Assembly: GCA_965237765.1 (NCBI GenBank)
Contig: OZ250157.1
Span: 558,001 to 622,000 of the forward strand
Direction of reading: 5' to 3'
DNA: 64,000 nt
Origin: WTGJ01 sp965237765
GTDB taxonomy: Bacteria; Chloroflexota; Anaerolineae; Aggregatilineales; Phototrophicaceae
Under the pieces are notes generated by a model. That model was not told the DNA's origin, made no database searches, and saw only the letters and a list, made by a program, of their open reading frames with translations. Of the stretch, positions 1-8,137 are shown piece by piece (position 1 is the stretch's first letter; each line of letters starts with the position of its first letter). Both the position numbers and the translations under genes were made by a program.

Positions 1-696
1 CGCCGAGCTCACAGCGACGGGCAAAGGCGTGAGTTTGAGCGTCGCCTCCGTGACGATGCCCAGCGTGCCTTCGCTGCCGATGATGAGGTGCAGCAAATCA
101 TAGCCGCAGGATTGCTTGATGGAACGCGAACCGACATGAATCAGCGAACCATCGGCCAGCGCCACCTGCATGCGCAGCACGTTATCTTTGGTCGCGCCAT
201 ATTTCACCGTGCGGATGCCGGCGGCGTTGTTGGCGATCATGCCGCCGATCGAAGCGTTGGCGCCCGGGTCAGGTGGGAAGAACAGGCCCTCGCGGGCCAG
301 CCGTTCGTTCAAATCCTTGTAACCGATGCCCGGCTGGCAGGTAACCTGGAAGTCGTCGGCATACACAGAGAGGATGCGGTCCATGCGCGCCAGCGACAGC
401 GAAACGCCGCCGTACACCGGAATGGCGTTGCCCTCGAGGCCGCTGCCAGCGCCCCAGGCCGTGACGGGCACCCGCGCCTCGTAGCACGTTCGCAGCACGC
501 TCGCCACATGCTCGGCCGTCTGCGGCCAAAGCACCAACTCGGCAAGCTGCGCGTCGTAATGCCCGGCGTCGCGCGCGTGCTGCTGCAAATCGCCCGCGCT
601 GTCGCTCAAAGCGCCCTCGCCAACGATGGCCGCCAGGTCGGCGCGGATATCGGGCGTTATCGGCTGAAAATTTCCGCGATTGTTCTCGCCACGCAT
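1..696 (-). CDS. FAD-linked oxidase, GlcD/D-lactate dehydrogenase type (3' part outside window)
   Basis: Only about 232 N-terminal residues are visible because the gene runs off the left edge. The visible part is an FAD-binding PCMH/VAO-type domain. It has the pyrophosphate-loop segment TAWGAGSGLEGN (residues 79-90), the segment PGANASIGGMIANNAAG (about 144-160) and GSEGTLGIVTEATL (about 207-220). All are hallmarks of glycolate oxidase GlcD and D-lactate dehydrogenases, which oxidise 2-hydroxy acids to 2-oxo acids. The ATG at 696 is followed directly by the conserved N-terminal region. The substrate-determining C-terminal domain is missing, so glycolate versus lactate cannot be decided. The gene is divergent from the membrane-protein gene at 822. 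Confidence 0.85.
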   Translation of the reverse strand, partial: MRGENNRGNFQPITPDIRADLAAIVGEGALSDSAGDLQQHARDAGHYDAQLAELVLWPQTAEHVASVLRTCYEARVPVTAWGAGSGLEGNAIPVYGGVSLSLARMDRILSVYADDFQVTCQPGIGYKDLNERLAREGLFFPPDPGANASIGGMIANNAAGIRTVKYGATKDNVLRMQVALADGSLIHVGSRSIKQSCGYDLLHLIIGSEGTLGIVTEATLKLTPLPVAVSSA

Positions 697-777
697 GGCT
701 GCCTCCTCACCTGACGCGATTATGCCGCTATGCGTACCAAGTCGCAAGCGTTGGCCCGCAAACCGCGGCCGCGCTTA

Positions 778-786
778 TGCTAAAAT
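778..786 (+). promoter_or_regulatory. Extended -10 promoter candidate
   Basis: The sequence TGCTAAAAT has a TG dinucleotide one base before a TAAAAT hexamer, which fits an extended -10 element. It lies 36 bases before the ATG at 822 and could drive the small membrane protein and copC/copD fusion. No good -35 box sits at the standard distance, as expected for extended -10 promoters. Confidence 0.35.
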
Positions 787-821
787 CGCGTCCGTGCTTC
801 GGTCGAAAAGGACCCATATTG

Positions 822-1028
822 ATGCGATTTCCGCCGCTCCTGGCGCATGGCGCACTCGGAAACTGGGACGAATTGATCTTCCTGGGCGTGGCGATCACTT
901 TCGTGATTTTGATGGCCGCGAGTTGGCTGCGCGCTCGCGCGCGGCAGACGGTCGATCCACCGCAACGCGACGGCGAAAGGACCGCGCCAGCCGAGCGATC
1001 GCCCCGCGGTAGCGTTGAATTGGAATAG
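822..1028 (+). CDS. Small single-pass membrane protein
   Basis: Sixty-eight residues with one hydrophobic segment (ELIFLGVAITFVILMAASWL, about residues 16-35) followed by a basic, hydrophilic tail. I do not recognise a family. The ATG at 822 was preferred over an upstream TTG at 777 because the extra residues are not hydrophobic or conserved-looking and the -10-like element lies between them. The 3' end overlaps the TTG start of the CopC/CopD fusion at 1015 by 14 bases, which suggests translational coupling and a role at the same membrane. The function is unknown. Confidence 0.55.
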   Translation: MRFPPLLAHGALGNWDELIFLGVAITFVILMAASWLRARARQTVDPPQRDGERTAPAERSPRGSVELE

Positions 1029-3270
1029 GGCCGCGCGCCGCGCCCTGCCCGCGCTGCTAGCCCTGATATTCAGCGCTGCAGCTGCCCTACAGCCCGTACA
1101 GTCACACGGATACCTCGTACGCGCCATCCCCGCCGACCGCGCCGTCCTCAACCGCGCGCCCGCCCGCCTACAATACTGGTTCAGCGAGCCGCTGGAAGCG
1201 CGCTTCTCCGTCATCCGTCTGCGAAATGCGGCCGGCGAATTGTTGGCGGAAGGCAGCGTATCCGAAAACGACAACAGCCTGCTCAACCTGCGCGTGCCGG
1301 CCGCGCTGCCTGATGGCGCATACGTGGTCGAATTGCGGCCGGCCTTCGCCAGCGATGGTCATGTCGTCGCCGAAAGCCGCGTCTTCACCGTCGGCTCAGC
1401 GAGCGAGCAGCTGGCCGGCGCCAGCGCGCCCGCTACTGTCATCCCGCTCGAGGCGATCTGGCGCGCGCTGACGCTGCTGGGCACGTTGACCTTATTCGGC
1501 GCGAGCAGCCTGTATGGCGCTGTGCTCTTGCCCGCCTGGGGCAATCCGCGCCACCGTGCTGGTTACCTACCGCCACGCGTGATGCGCCGCCTGTACGCGA
1601 TCGCCGCCGTCGCGCTCTTCCTGGCCATCGGCGGCAACCTGCTCGCGCTCCTGCAGCAGACGATGGCCTTCTTCCAGGCGGATGCGGCGAACGTCCTTCA
1701 GGAAGGGCTCTGGCGCTTCGTGCGCATCGGCACGCGCTTTGGCGATATCTGGAATCCGCGCCTGCTGCTCCTGTTAGGCGGCGCTTCATTGCTGCTGGCG
1801 AGCTGGCATTATGGCCGCGCGGGGCGGCCGCAGCCACAGGTGGTCTACCCGAGCTGGCTGGCAACGAGCTGGTTGCTGGCGCTAATCCTGGGCACGCACA
1901 GCGCCCTGAGCCACGCGGCCGGCGCGCTGTTCTGGGCCTGGCCGGCCCTGCTGGTGGATTGGCTGCACTTCCTCGCAGTCGCCTATTGGGTCGGCGGGCT
2001 GGCGACGTTGGCGCTGGTGCTGCCCGTCGCGTTGGGGCCGCTTTCCGGGGAAACCCGCCGCGAAGCCACGCTGGCCGTGTTGCGGCAATTCTCGCGACGC
2101 CTGGCGCCGGTGGTTGCCCTCGTCATCGCGACAGGCATCTACAGCGCCGCCACCCAGCTCACCGCGCCGAGCGATATCGCGCGAACGCCTTATGGCCAAA
2201 CCCTGGCGCTGAAGTTGCTGCTCGTCTGCAGCCTGCTCGCGTTGGCGGCCGCGCAACGCCTCGCCAGCAATCCCGAGCGCGCAGATCGATGGGCGCGGCG
2301 TTGGCGCTGGCTGCTTGCCATCCGCGCAGAGTTCATCCTCGCCGGCGTCATCCTGCTGGCTGCAGCCACGCTGAGCGGAACGCCCATCCCCACCCCGGCG
2401 GGCGCGGGCGCCGGTTACGAGGCCCAGCGCGCCAGCCAAACCGTCGGCGCCTACACCATCACGCAGAGCATCACCCCGGGCTGGACGGGGATCAACTCCT
2501 TCGATACGGCGCTCGATATCGCGTCAGGGCAACTCGAAACAGGACAGGCATTGCCAGCCATCCATCTGCAAGCCGTGCAGCCGGCCCGCGATTGGCGTTC
2601 TGAATGGTTCGCGGCGGAATACATCGGCGAGGGTCTCTATGTCAGCGCCAGCGACGCGCTGCAGGAGGCGGGTGAATGGTGGCTATTGCTCGAGATCCGC
2701 GCAGCCGATGGCCAAACCACGCGCGCCGCCTGGCGCTGGGATATCTTAGCTGAGGCCGAACTAGCCGCCGTCCGCCGCCCGAGCGCGTTGCATGGGCTGG
2801 CGCTGCTGGCGGTCGTTGCCGTGCTGCTCTGGTTGCTCTGGCCTGCCCTGCGGCGCCAGGCGGCGCTCGTCGATTGGCGGCCGCTAAACGTGCTGGTGGC
2901 CATCGGCATCAGCGCCATTACCGCCGGCTTGCTCTATTTAGGCTACGTCGCGCTCGTGCGCTCGGGCGACGAATACCGCGAGCAGCTGCAACCCACGCCC
3001 CTGATCATCAACGACCAGTTGCCCATGCAGGCTTCGCTGGCGCGCGGCGCTGAGCTATACCAGCAACATTGCCTCACCTGGCAAAGTGTCGGTCGCGATT
3101 TTGAGCGCCTGCGCGATGGCGCCGATCAGCTTCGTGACGAAGCGCTTTTTGCGGCCACGCGCGATGGCTGGCGCGCGCTACCCCCATGCGCCGCCTCACT
3201 CAATGACGAGCAGCGCTGGCATATCGTCAATTATTTCCGCACCCTATCCAGGAGGAACTCATCCCCGTGA
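1015..3270 (+). CDS. CopC-CopD copper protein fused to a degenerate cytochrome-c-like tail
   Basis: A 751-residue membrane protein. Residues 1-30 form a signal peptide. His31 and the D114-G-H116 motif match the Cu(II) ligands of CopC (N-terminal His plus DxH), so residues 31-128 are a CopC domain. About 140-450 is a multi-helix CopD-type region, about 465-590 is a soluble domain, and two more helices lie near 600-655. The last 70 residues look like a small cytochrome c (ELYQQHC... to the helix EQRWHIVNYFRTLS), but the expected CxxCH reads C686-L-T-W689-Q690, so covalent heme attachment should be impossible. The start is TTG, overlapping the upstream gene. Likely role: copper handling at the cell surface. 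Confidence 0.8.
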   Translation: MNWNRAARRALPALLALIFSAAAALQPVQSHGYLVRAIPADRAVLNRAPARLQYWFSEPLEARFSVIRLRNAAGELLAEGSVSENDNSLLNLRVPAALPDGAYVVELRPAFASDGHVVAESRVFTVGSASEQLAGASAPATVIPLEAIWRALTLLGTLTLFGASSLYGAVLLPAWGNPRHRAGYLPPRVMRRLYAIAAVALFLAIGGNLLALLQQTMAFFQADAANVLQEGLWRFVRIGTRFGDIWNPRLLLLLGGASLLLASWHYGRAGRPQPQVVYPSWLATSWLLALILGTHSALSHAAGALFWAWPALLVDWLHFLAVAYWVGGLATLALVLPVALGPLSGETRREATLAVLRQFSRRLAPVVALVIATGIYSAATQLTAPSDIARTPYGQTLALKLLLVCSLLALAAAQRLASNPERADRWARRWRWLLAIRAEFILAGVILLAAATLSGTPIPTPAGAGAGYEAQRASQTVGAYTITQSITPGWTGINSFDTALDIASGQLETGQALPAIHLQAVQPARDWRSEWFAAEYIGEGLYVSASDALQEAGEWWLLLEIRAADGQTTRAAWRWDILAEAELAAVRRPSALHGLALLAVVAVLLWLLWPALRRQAALVDWRPLNVLVAIGISAITAGLLYLGYVALVRSGDEYREQLQPTPLIINDQLPMQASLARGAELYQQHCLTWQSVGRDFERLRDGADQLRDEALFAATRDGWRALPPCAASLNDEQRWHIVNYFRTLSRRNSSP

Positions 3271-3572
3271 CCGACCCTCAAGATCAGCAACGCGCCAAGC
3301 GCCGCAATGCCCTTCTCCTCACCCTTCTTGCGCTGACGATGTTCGTGATTTCGCTGCTGCTCATCGGCAACGACTTCGTGCGCTTCCCCTCTGAGGAGGT
3401 CAACGCGAACGCCACAGTAGAGCAAGCGACTATCAATGCTTTGCTGCAGACGAACGCGCCACCCGCCACCGGCATCGCCTCCGTCGATTTCGAGGCGACC
3501 CTGGCGAAGGTGCCGCCCGCGCAAGCCATCTGGTTGCGGCAAACGGCCACCGCTCAGGCGCCTTCGCCATAG
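3267..3572 (+). CDS. Small membrane-anchored protein next to copC/copD
   Basis: One hundred and one residues: a basic N-terminus (QQRAKRRN), one transmembrane helix (about 15-33) and a roughly 65-residue Ala/Thr-rich outside segment. The GTG start at 3267 overlaps the stop of the CopC/CopD fusion in a four-base GTGA, so the two genes are coupled. No family is recognised. Position and topology suggest an accessory to the copper protein, but this is inference from context only. Confidence 0.6.
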   Translation: MTDPQDQQRAKRRNALLLTLLALTMFVISLLLIGNDFVRFPSEEVNANATVEQATINALLQTNAPPATGIASVDFEATLAKVPPAQAIWLRQTATAQAPSP

Positions 3573-3632
3573 CCCAGGAGCAAGGCATACCACTATAATG
3601 GCGCTTCGCATCCGTTCGTGGAGCCCACTGAC

Positions 3633-4601
3633 ATGCAAGCGCCCAATTTTGCCGATGTTCTTGCCGCGCGCAATCGCATCCGCCCCTACTTGCCGCCCAC
3701 GCCGCTGCACAACTATCCCGCGCTGGATGAGCTGCTCGGCCTGCGCGCCTATATCAAGCACGAGAATTATCAGCCCGTCGGCGCTTTCAAGGTCCGCGGT
3801 GGTGTCAACCTCGCCCTGCAACTCAGCGATGACGAGCGCGAGCGCGGGCTCATCGCCGCTTCTACCGGCAACCACGGGCAATCGGTGGCCTTCGCCGGGC
3901 GCCTGGCCGGCACGCCCGTCATCATCGTCGCGCCGGAGAACGCCGATCCGGGCAAAGTAAGGGCGATGCGCGGCCTCGGCGCCGAAGTCATCCTGGCCGG
4001 CCCCAGTTTCGACGAAGCGCGCGGCCATTGCGAAGAGCTCGTCGCCGAGCACGGTTACGGATATGTGCATTCGGGCAACGAGCCGCATCTCATCGCCGGC
4101 GTCGGCACGCACGCGCTGGAGATGCTGGAAAGCGAGCCGCGGCTGGATACGATCATCGTCTCGCTCGGCGGCGGCAGCGGCGCGGCCGGCGCCTGCATCA
4201 GCAGCAAGCACCTGAGCCCCAGCACGCGCGTCATCGCCGTGCAATCGGCGCAATCGCCCGCCGGGCACCGCACCTGGCATTCCGGTGAGCCACAAATCGC
4301 GCCTAACGAATGCATCTTCGGCGGCATGGCCACTGGCGACGCGACCGCTTTCGAATTGCCACAAGCGATCTTGCGCGAATTACTGGATGACTTCGTCCTG
4401 GTGGACGACGAATTGACCCTGCAGGCGATGGCCTGGTATATGCAACACGCGCACACGCTGGCCGAGGGGGCGGGCGCCGCCCCGCTGGCAGCCGCCTACC
4501 AGCTGCGCGATCAGCTGCACGGGCAACGCGTCGGCCTGATTTGCACTGGCGGTAACGCCGCCCTTCCCAACCTACAGCGCGCCCTGCAGCTGGTCGCTTA
4601 G
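3633..4601 (+). CDS. Threonine/serine dehydratase-like PLP enzyme
   Basis: A 322-residue fold-type II PLP enzyme. The cofactor lysine is K53 in AFKVRGG, the substrate-binding loop ASTGNHGQ is near residue 80, and the phosphate-binding glycine loop SLGGGSGAAG is near 175-185. These are the catalytic-domain motifs of threonine dehydratase (IlvA/TdcB) and related serine/threonine-type ammonia lyases. There is no C-terminal ACT regulatory domain, which argues for the catabolic or short type. The ATG at 3633 was chosen over the GTG at 3618 because the conserved sequence begins after it. The exact substrate is not certain. The gene is followed by an acetyltransferase three bases later. Confidence 0.8.
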   Translation: MQAPNFADVLAARNRIRPYLPPTPLHNYPALDELLGLRAYIKHENYQPVGAFKVRGGVNLALQLSDDERERGLIAASTGNHGQSVAFAGRLAGTPVIIVAPENADPGKVRAMRGLGAEVILAGPSFDEARGHCEELVAEHGYGYVHSGNEPHLIAGVGTHALEMLESEPRLDTIIVSLGGGSGAAGACISSKHLSPSTRVIAVQSAQSPAGHRTWHSGEPQIAPNECIFGGMATGDATAFELPQAILRELLDDFVLVDDELTLQAMAWYMQHAHTLAEGAGAAPLAAAYQLRDQLHGQRVGLICTGGNAALPNLQRALQLVA

Positions 4602-4604
4602 CGC

Positions 4605-5159
4605 GTGGAAATTAACACCGCCAGCCCCACGCGCGCGGCGGCTGGCACCCTCACCCGCCCGGACTGGGAACAGCGCGTCAGCTTCCTCGCCGCCATGCGC
4701 GAATTCCACGCGGACGGCCACTATCTGAATTGGCCGCTCACCGAAACGGAGCGCGATTTCGCTAATTTCCTGGCGCGGCAGGAAAGGGCATTCACGCAGC
4801 CCGTTCCGGGTTATGTCTCCGAGCGCTGTTTCTGGCTGGTGGACGCTGACGAAGTGTGCGGCGTGCTGCATTTTCGCCACCCGCTCAACCAGGCGCTGCG
4901 CCAATTCGGCGGCAATGTAGGGTATACCATCCGCCCTTCACGCCGCAGCCACGGCTATGGTTCGCGCATCTTACGGCTCGGCCTGGCGCTCATCTGGCAG
5001 CTCGAGCCGGCCCTCTCGAGCGTCTTACTCACCTGTTATGAGAATAACCCCGCTTCACAGCGCATCATCGAGCGCAACGGCGGCCGGCTGGAGAACACCA
5101 TCCGCTTGTCCTCGCACACTTCTGCCATCCGCCGCTATTGGATCGCGCGCTCCGGATGA
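4605..5159 (+). CDS. GNAT-family N-acetyltransferase
   Basis: One hundred and eighty-four residues with a GNAT fold. GNVGYTIRPSRRSHGYGSRIL (split here as GNVGYTIRPS and RRSHGYGSRIL) is the acetyl-CoA loop, near residues 105-125, and the C-terminal NPASQRIIERNGGRLE is the typical last strand/helix. Closest in style to uncharacterised GNAT proteins acting on small molecules, and the substrate is unknown. The start is GTG at 4605, three bases after the dehydratase stop, so the genes are co-transcribed. The stop overlaps the ATG of the HEAT-repeat gene in an ATGA. Confidence 0.75.
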   Translation: MEINTASPTRAAAGTLTRPDWEQRVSFLAAMREFHADGHYLNWPLTETERDFANFLARQERAFTQPVPGYVSERCFWLVDADEVCGVLHFRHPLNQALRQFGGNVGYTIRPSRRSHGYGSRILRLGLALIWQLEPALSSVLLTCYENNPASQRIIERNGGRLENTIRLSSHTSAIRRYWIARSG

Positions 5160-5854
5160 TGGAAGCAGTCAAAGCCTTGCAACAACTGCGCGACGGCAAC
5201 CAGGCCGAGCGACGCAGCGCGATGGAGGCCCTCGCCGAAGCCGCGCATGCCCCCGCACTGCCGATGCTGGCCACCCAATTGAGCGACGCGGAGCCCACCC
5301 TGCGCTATCAGGCTGCGCTGGCCATCGGGCGAATCTTGCGCCAAAACACCGCGGCATCACCAGAGAACGAAGCTGACCTGCTCGCCCGCTTGCTACAGTC
5401 GCTTCGTGAGGACGACATGTGGCTACGCATGGCGGCGACCGCAGCTCTCTTGGCGCTGGGCGAAGCGGCCGTACCTGGCTTGACCAACGCTTTACAGGAT
5501 GAACGAGCGGCCGTGCGGCGCGCGGCGGCGAAAGCGCTCGGGAAATTGGGGAGCGCCGCCGCCCTCGCTGATTTGCTGCGCGCGCTGACCGACAGCGATG
5601 TCGGGACGCGCCGCTTCGCCGCCCAGGCCCTCGGGCGCATCGGTCATGCCTCGGCCGTAGCAGCACTCAAAGAGAGCCTGCGCGATACTGACCACGACGT
5701 GCGCGAAGCGAGCGGCGAGGCCCTGGGCAAAATCGGCCGACCAGCGGCGCCCATATTGATCGAAGCGCTTTCCGACCCCAACCCCGAAATTGGTATGCAC
5801 GCCATCTTCGCCCTGCGCGCCATGAATTATTCGCCAGACGATGGGGAATCGTAA
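5156..5854 (+). CDS. HEAT-repeat (PBS lyase-like) protein
   Basis: A 232-residue, Ala-rich all-helical protein built of five or more repeats of about 31 residues. Examples are LSDAEPTLRYQAALAIGRI, LQDERAAVRRAAAKALGKLG and LTDSDVGTRRFAAQALGRIG. This is the HEAT/PBS-lyase pattern found in protein-binding scaffolds and in phycobilin lyase-like proteins, and no catalytic residues are visible. The ATG at 5156 overlaps the upstream TGA, indicating coupled translation. The partner is unknown. A short perfect palindrome starts at its stop codon. Confidence 0.75.
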   Translation: MMEAVKALQQLRDGNQAERRSAMEALAEAAHAPALPMLATQLSDAEPTLRYQAALAIGRILRQNTAASPENEADLLARLLQSLREDDMWLRMAATAALLALGEAAVPGLTNALQDERAAVRRAAAKALGKLGSAAALADLLRALTDSDVGTRRFAAQALGRIGHASAVAALKESLRDTDHDVREASGEALGKIGRPAAPILIEALSDPNPEIGMHAIFALRAMNYSPDDGES

Positions 5855-5865
5855 CGAGTCGTTAC
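5851..5865. promoter_or_regulatory. Perfect 7-bp inverted repeat, possible operator
   Basis: GTAACGA-G-TCGTTAC is a perfect inverted repeat with a one-base centre, overlapping the stop codon of the HEAT gene. There is no T-run after it, so it is not an intrinsic terminator. It lies 68 bases upstream of the 38-residue membrane peptide, near AT-rich promoter-like sequence (TACTAT at 5889). A repressor site is one reading. Confidence 0.3.
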
Positions 5866-5932
5866 ATTTCCATTACCATCAAATCTGCTACTATATGTGG
5901 CCATCCGCGTAGAGAGTGTTGAGGAGCAGGTC

Positions 5933-6049
5933 ATGCCTGTGATGATCGCGCTGATCGCGATTGACTTCGTTGTAGTGCTCCTGCTCCTCATCTATGGAAC
6001 GCGGGGTGAAGGCCATGACGACACGGCGCAACCCGAGGAAGGGAGCTGA
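5933..6049 (+). CDS. 38-residue single-pass membrane peptide
   Basis: The short ORF has an ATG at 5933, preceded by a strong GAGGAG ribosome-binding site six bases upstream, and ends in TGA at 6047. The product begins MPVMIALIAIDFVVVLLLLI, one transmembrane helix, followed by a charged tail rich in Glu, Asp and His. No family is recognised. The good ribosome site, clean helix and placement between a scaffold protein and an HtrA-like protease make it likely to be translated. Confidence 0.55.
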   Translation: MPVMIALIAIDFVVVLLLLIYGTRGEGHDDTAQPEEGS

Positions 6050-6100
6050 GCGCCAGCTACTAGCAACCTTCGCCCTCAATTTAGGAAGCGAGGTTGCTCG

Positions 6101-7309
6101 ATGAAACTCCACGAACAGTCGCAACAACTGAGCGCGCTCATCCAGGGCGCCGACGCCAGCATCGTCCAGGTGCTGGCGCGCGCGCGCTTGCCCGCCAGCG
6201 CCGTCGTTTGGTCGAGCGAGGGCGATCATGCGCTGCTGCTCACCGCCAACCACGTAATCGAGCACGGTCACTCGGTGCGCGTAACCCTGGCCGATGGCGA
6301 GCGCATCGCCGCCAGCATCGTCGGTCGCGATCCGAAAAACGACCTGGCGCTCTTGCAAATCCCCCGCGCGGCGCGGCCGGCCGCTTGGGCAGACGATGCC
6401 GAAGCGCCGCCTGTCGGCGAAATCGTGCTGGCGGTCGGGCGCCCTTTTGGCTCGCTCGAAGCGTCGCTCGGCATCATCCGCGCCCCAGCCCTCGGCCAAA
6501 CAAAAAAAGATGACGTTGCGCCCAAAAGCGAAAACGCCGAGGGCGAAGACACTGAATCAACCGATAGCCAGGGCAGCACTAGCGCGCCTCCCTGGGCGGA
6601 TGATTTCGACGTTGACGACCCGTGGCAGGATACGATCGAGAAGCTCGGCCGCAGCGCCGAGCGCGCCGTACAGCACGCCGAGGAAATCGCCCGGCGCGCC
6701 GTCCGTAATTTCGAATTGCGCTATGAAAATGAAGAAGGCGAGTGGGATTTCCCGCCGCGGCGCCGACGTCGACATCCACGCCGTCATCCCCACCGCCATA
6801 TGGCCCGCGCTCTCCGCCACCTGCGCCGTGCGCCCACCGGCGCCCTCCCGACCGACTTGACCCTCTACCCCGGCTTTTCTGGCGGGCCGTTGTTGCGCCT
6901 GGATGGCTGTGTGCTCGGCATCAATACCTCGGCCTACGGCAACTCATTCGCCCTACCGCTGTCGATATTGCGCGAGACCGTCGAAGCCCTGCAAACGCGT
7001 GAGCCCACCCCGAAGCGCGCGTTCCTGGGCGTGAGCGGGCAATCCGTTCGCCTACCAGCGGCGCTGGCGAGCGAGCTGGAGCAGGAGGCGGGGCTGCTGC
7101 TCACCTCCATCCAGGGCGGCAGCGCGGCCGAAGCCGCAGGCCTGCTGCTGGGCGACATCCTGCTCTCGCTGGATGGCGAGCGCGTCATGACCCTGGGCGA
7201 ATTGCACGCGGCGCTAACGGCCGAACGCATCGGACGGTCACTCATCACGCGTTTGGTGCGCGCCGGCGGGTTGATGGAGCTCAATGTGCAGCTCGAGGAG
7301 CGCGCCTAA
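6101..7309 (+). CDS. HtrA/DegP-like serine protease with PDZ domain and long charged insert
   Basis: A 402-residue trypsin-fold protease. The triad is H51 (TANHVIEHGH), D81 (DPKNDLALL) and S260 (YPGFSGGPL), and a PDZ domain occupies about 305-400 (VSGQSVRLP through the LLGDILLSLDGE loop). Family members normally carry a signal peptide or membrane anchor, but none is visible here, so the protein is predicted to be cytoplasmic. Between Asp and Ser lies an unusual insert of about 100 residues, first acidic (about 135-175) and then strongly basic with runs of Arg and His (about 215-240). The ATG at 6101 follows the AGGAAG site weakly. The product converges with the DUF1445 gene, overlapping by four bases. 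Confidence 0.82.
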   Translation: MKLHEQSQQLSALIQGADASIVQVLARARLPASAVVWSSEGDHALLLTANHVIEHGHSVRVTLADGERIAASIVGRDPKNDLALLQIPRAARPAAWADDAEAPPVGEIVLAVGRPFGSLEASLGIIRAPALGQTKKDDVAPKSENAEGEDTESTDSQGSTSAPPWADDFDVDDPWQDTIEKLGRSAERAVQHAEEIARRAVRNFELRYENEEGEWDFPPRRRRRHPRRHPHRHMARALRHLRRAPTGALPTDLTLYPGFSGGPLLRLDGCVLGINTSAYGNSFALPLSILRETVEALQTREPTPKRAFLGVSGQSVRLPAALASELEQEAGLLLTSIQGGSAAEAAGLLLGDILLSLDGERVMTLGELHAALTAERIGRSLITRLVRAGGLMELNVQLEERA

Positions 7310-8130
7310 GCGGAAGCGAGCGCCTCGTCCCGCCAATCGGTGATGAACATATGCCCCGGCGCGTGCGTGATCATGCGCGGGGGCTTAGCGTTCATCGCCA
7401 CCGCTTGCGGCGTAACGCCACAGGCCCAGAAGACCGGCGTTTCGCCCGCCTTTACCGGCACGACGTCGCCAAAATCAGGCCGCGCCAAATCGCTGATGCC
7501 GATGGCGGCTGGATCGCCAATATGCACGGGCGCGCCATGTACTGCAGGGTAGCGGCCGGTGATTAGCGCCGCGCGCGCGACATACGCATGGGCAATCGGG
7601 CGCATCGACACCACCATCGGCCCGGAAAACATCCCCGCCGGCGCTGTGTCGATATGAGTGATGTACATCGGCACATTGCTGCCGCAAGAGTGGTGGCGCA
7701 TTTCGATCCCCGCGCCAGCGAGCGCCGCCTCAAACGTGAAGCTGCAACCGAGCAGGAAGGCCACGTCGTCCTCGCGCCAGAGCTCGCGAACGTCTCCGTA
7801 TTCGCCGCTCAACTGACCGTTTTCGTAGAGGCGGTAACGGGGTAAATCGCTGCGCCAATCGGCGCCGGGCGCGAAACGGCGCGGTTCCACCTCGCCCGCC
7901 TCGATGACTTCTAGCAACGGGCAAGGCTTCGGGTTGCGCTGACAAAACAGGAGAAAATCGAAGGCCAGCACGCGCGGCAAGACGGCGAGGTTTGCCTGTA
8001 CGTAACCTGGCGATAGGCCTGCCGTCAGTCCGCGATGCTCACCACGGCGGATGCGCGCCCGCCAATGGGCCGGGCTGTCTTCAGTTTCCCGAACACTGGT
8101 ACAGCGCTCATCGGGGTATCGAGGAAACAT
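7306..8130 (-). CDS. DUF1445 / D-glutamate cyclase-like (putative hydro-lyase) protein
   Basis: A 274-residue protein of the DUF1445 family (YcsI-like, annotated as putative hydro-lyase; mammalian D-glutamate cyclase has the same domain). Recognisable segments are TAGLSPGYVQANLAVLP near residue 40, FLLGCSFTFEAAL near 125, GPMVVSMRPI near 165 and FWACGVTPQAV near 235. The ATG at 8130 gives the normal family length, and the open frame further upstream is spurious. It starts seven bases after the stop of the 126-residue gene, so the two are likely co-translated. The substrate in bacteria is uncertain. Confidence 0.8.
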   Translation of the reverse strand: MFPRYPDERCTSVRETEDSPAHWRARIRRGEHRGLTAGLSPGYVQANLAVLPRVLAFDFLLFCQRNPKPCPLLEVIEAGEVEPRRFAPGADWRSDLPRYRLYENGQLSGEYGDVRELWREDDVAFLLGCSFTFEAALAGAGIEMRHHSCGSNVPMYITHIDTAPAGMFSGPMVVSMRPIAHAYVARAALITGRYPAVHGAPVHIGDPAAIGISDLARPDFGDVVPVKAGETPVFWACGVTPQAVAMNAKPPRMITHAPGHMFITDWRDEALASA

Positions 8131-8137
8131 CTTTTGC

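Noticed and set aside
3231..4364. 377-residue open frame on the minus strand
   Set aside because: It lies antisense to the small membrane protein and the PLP dehydratase, has no recognisable domain and an Arg/Gly-rich composition typical of a GC-rich shadow frame.
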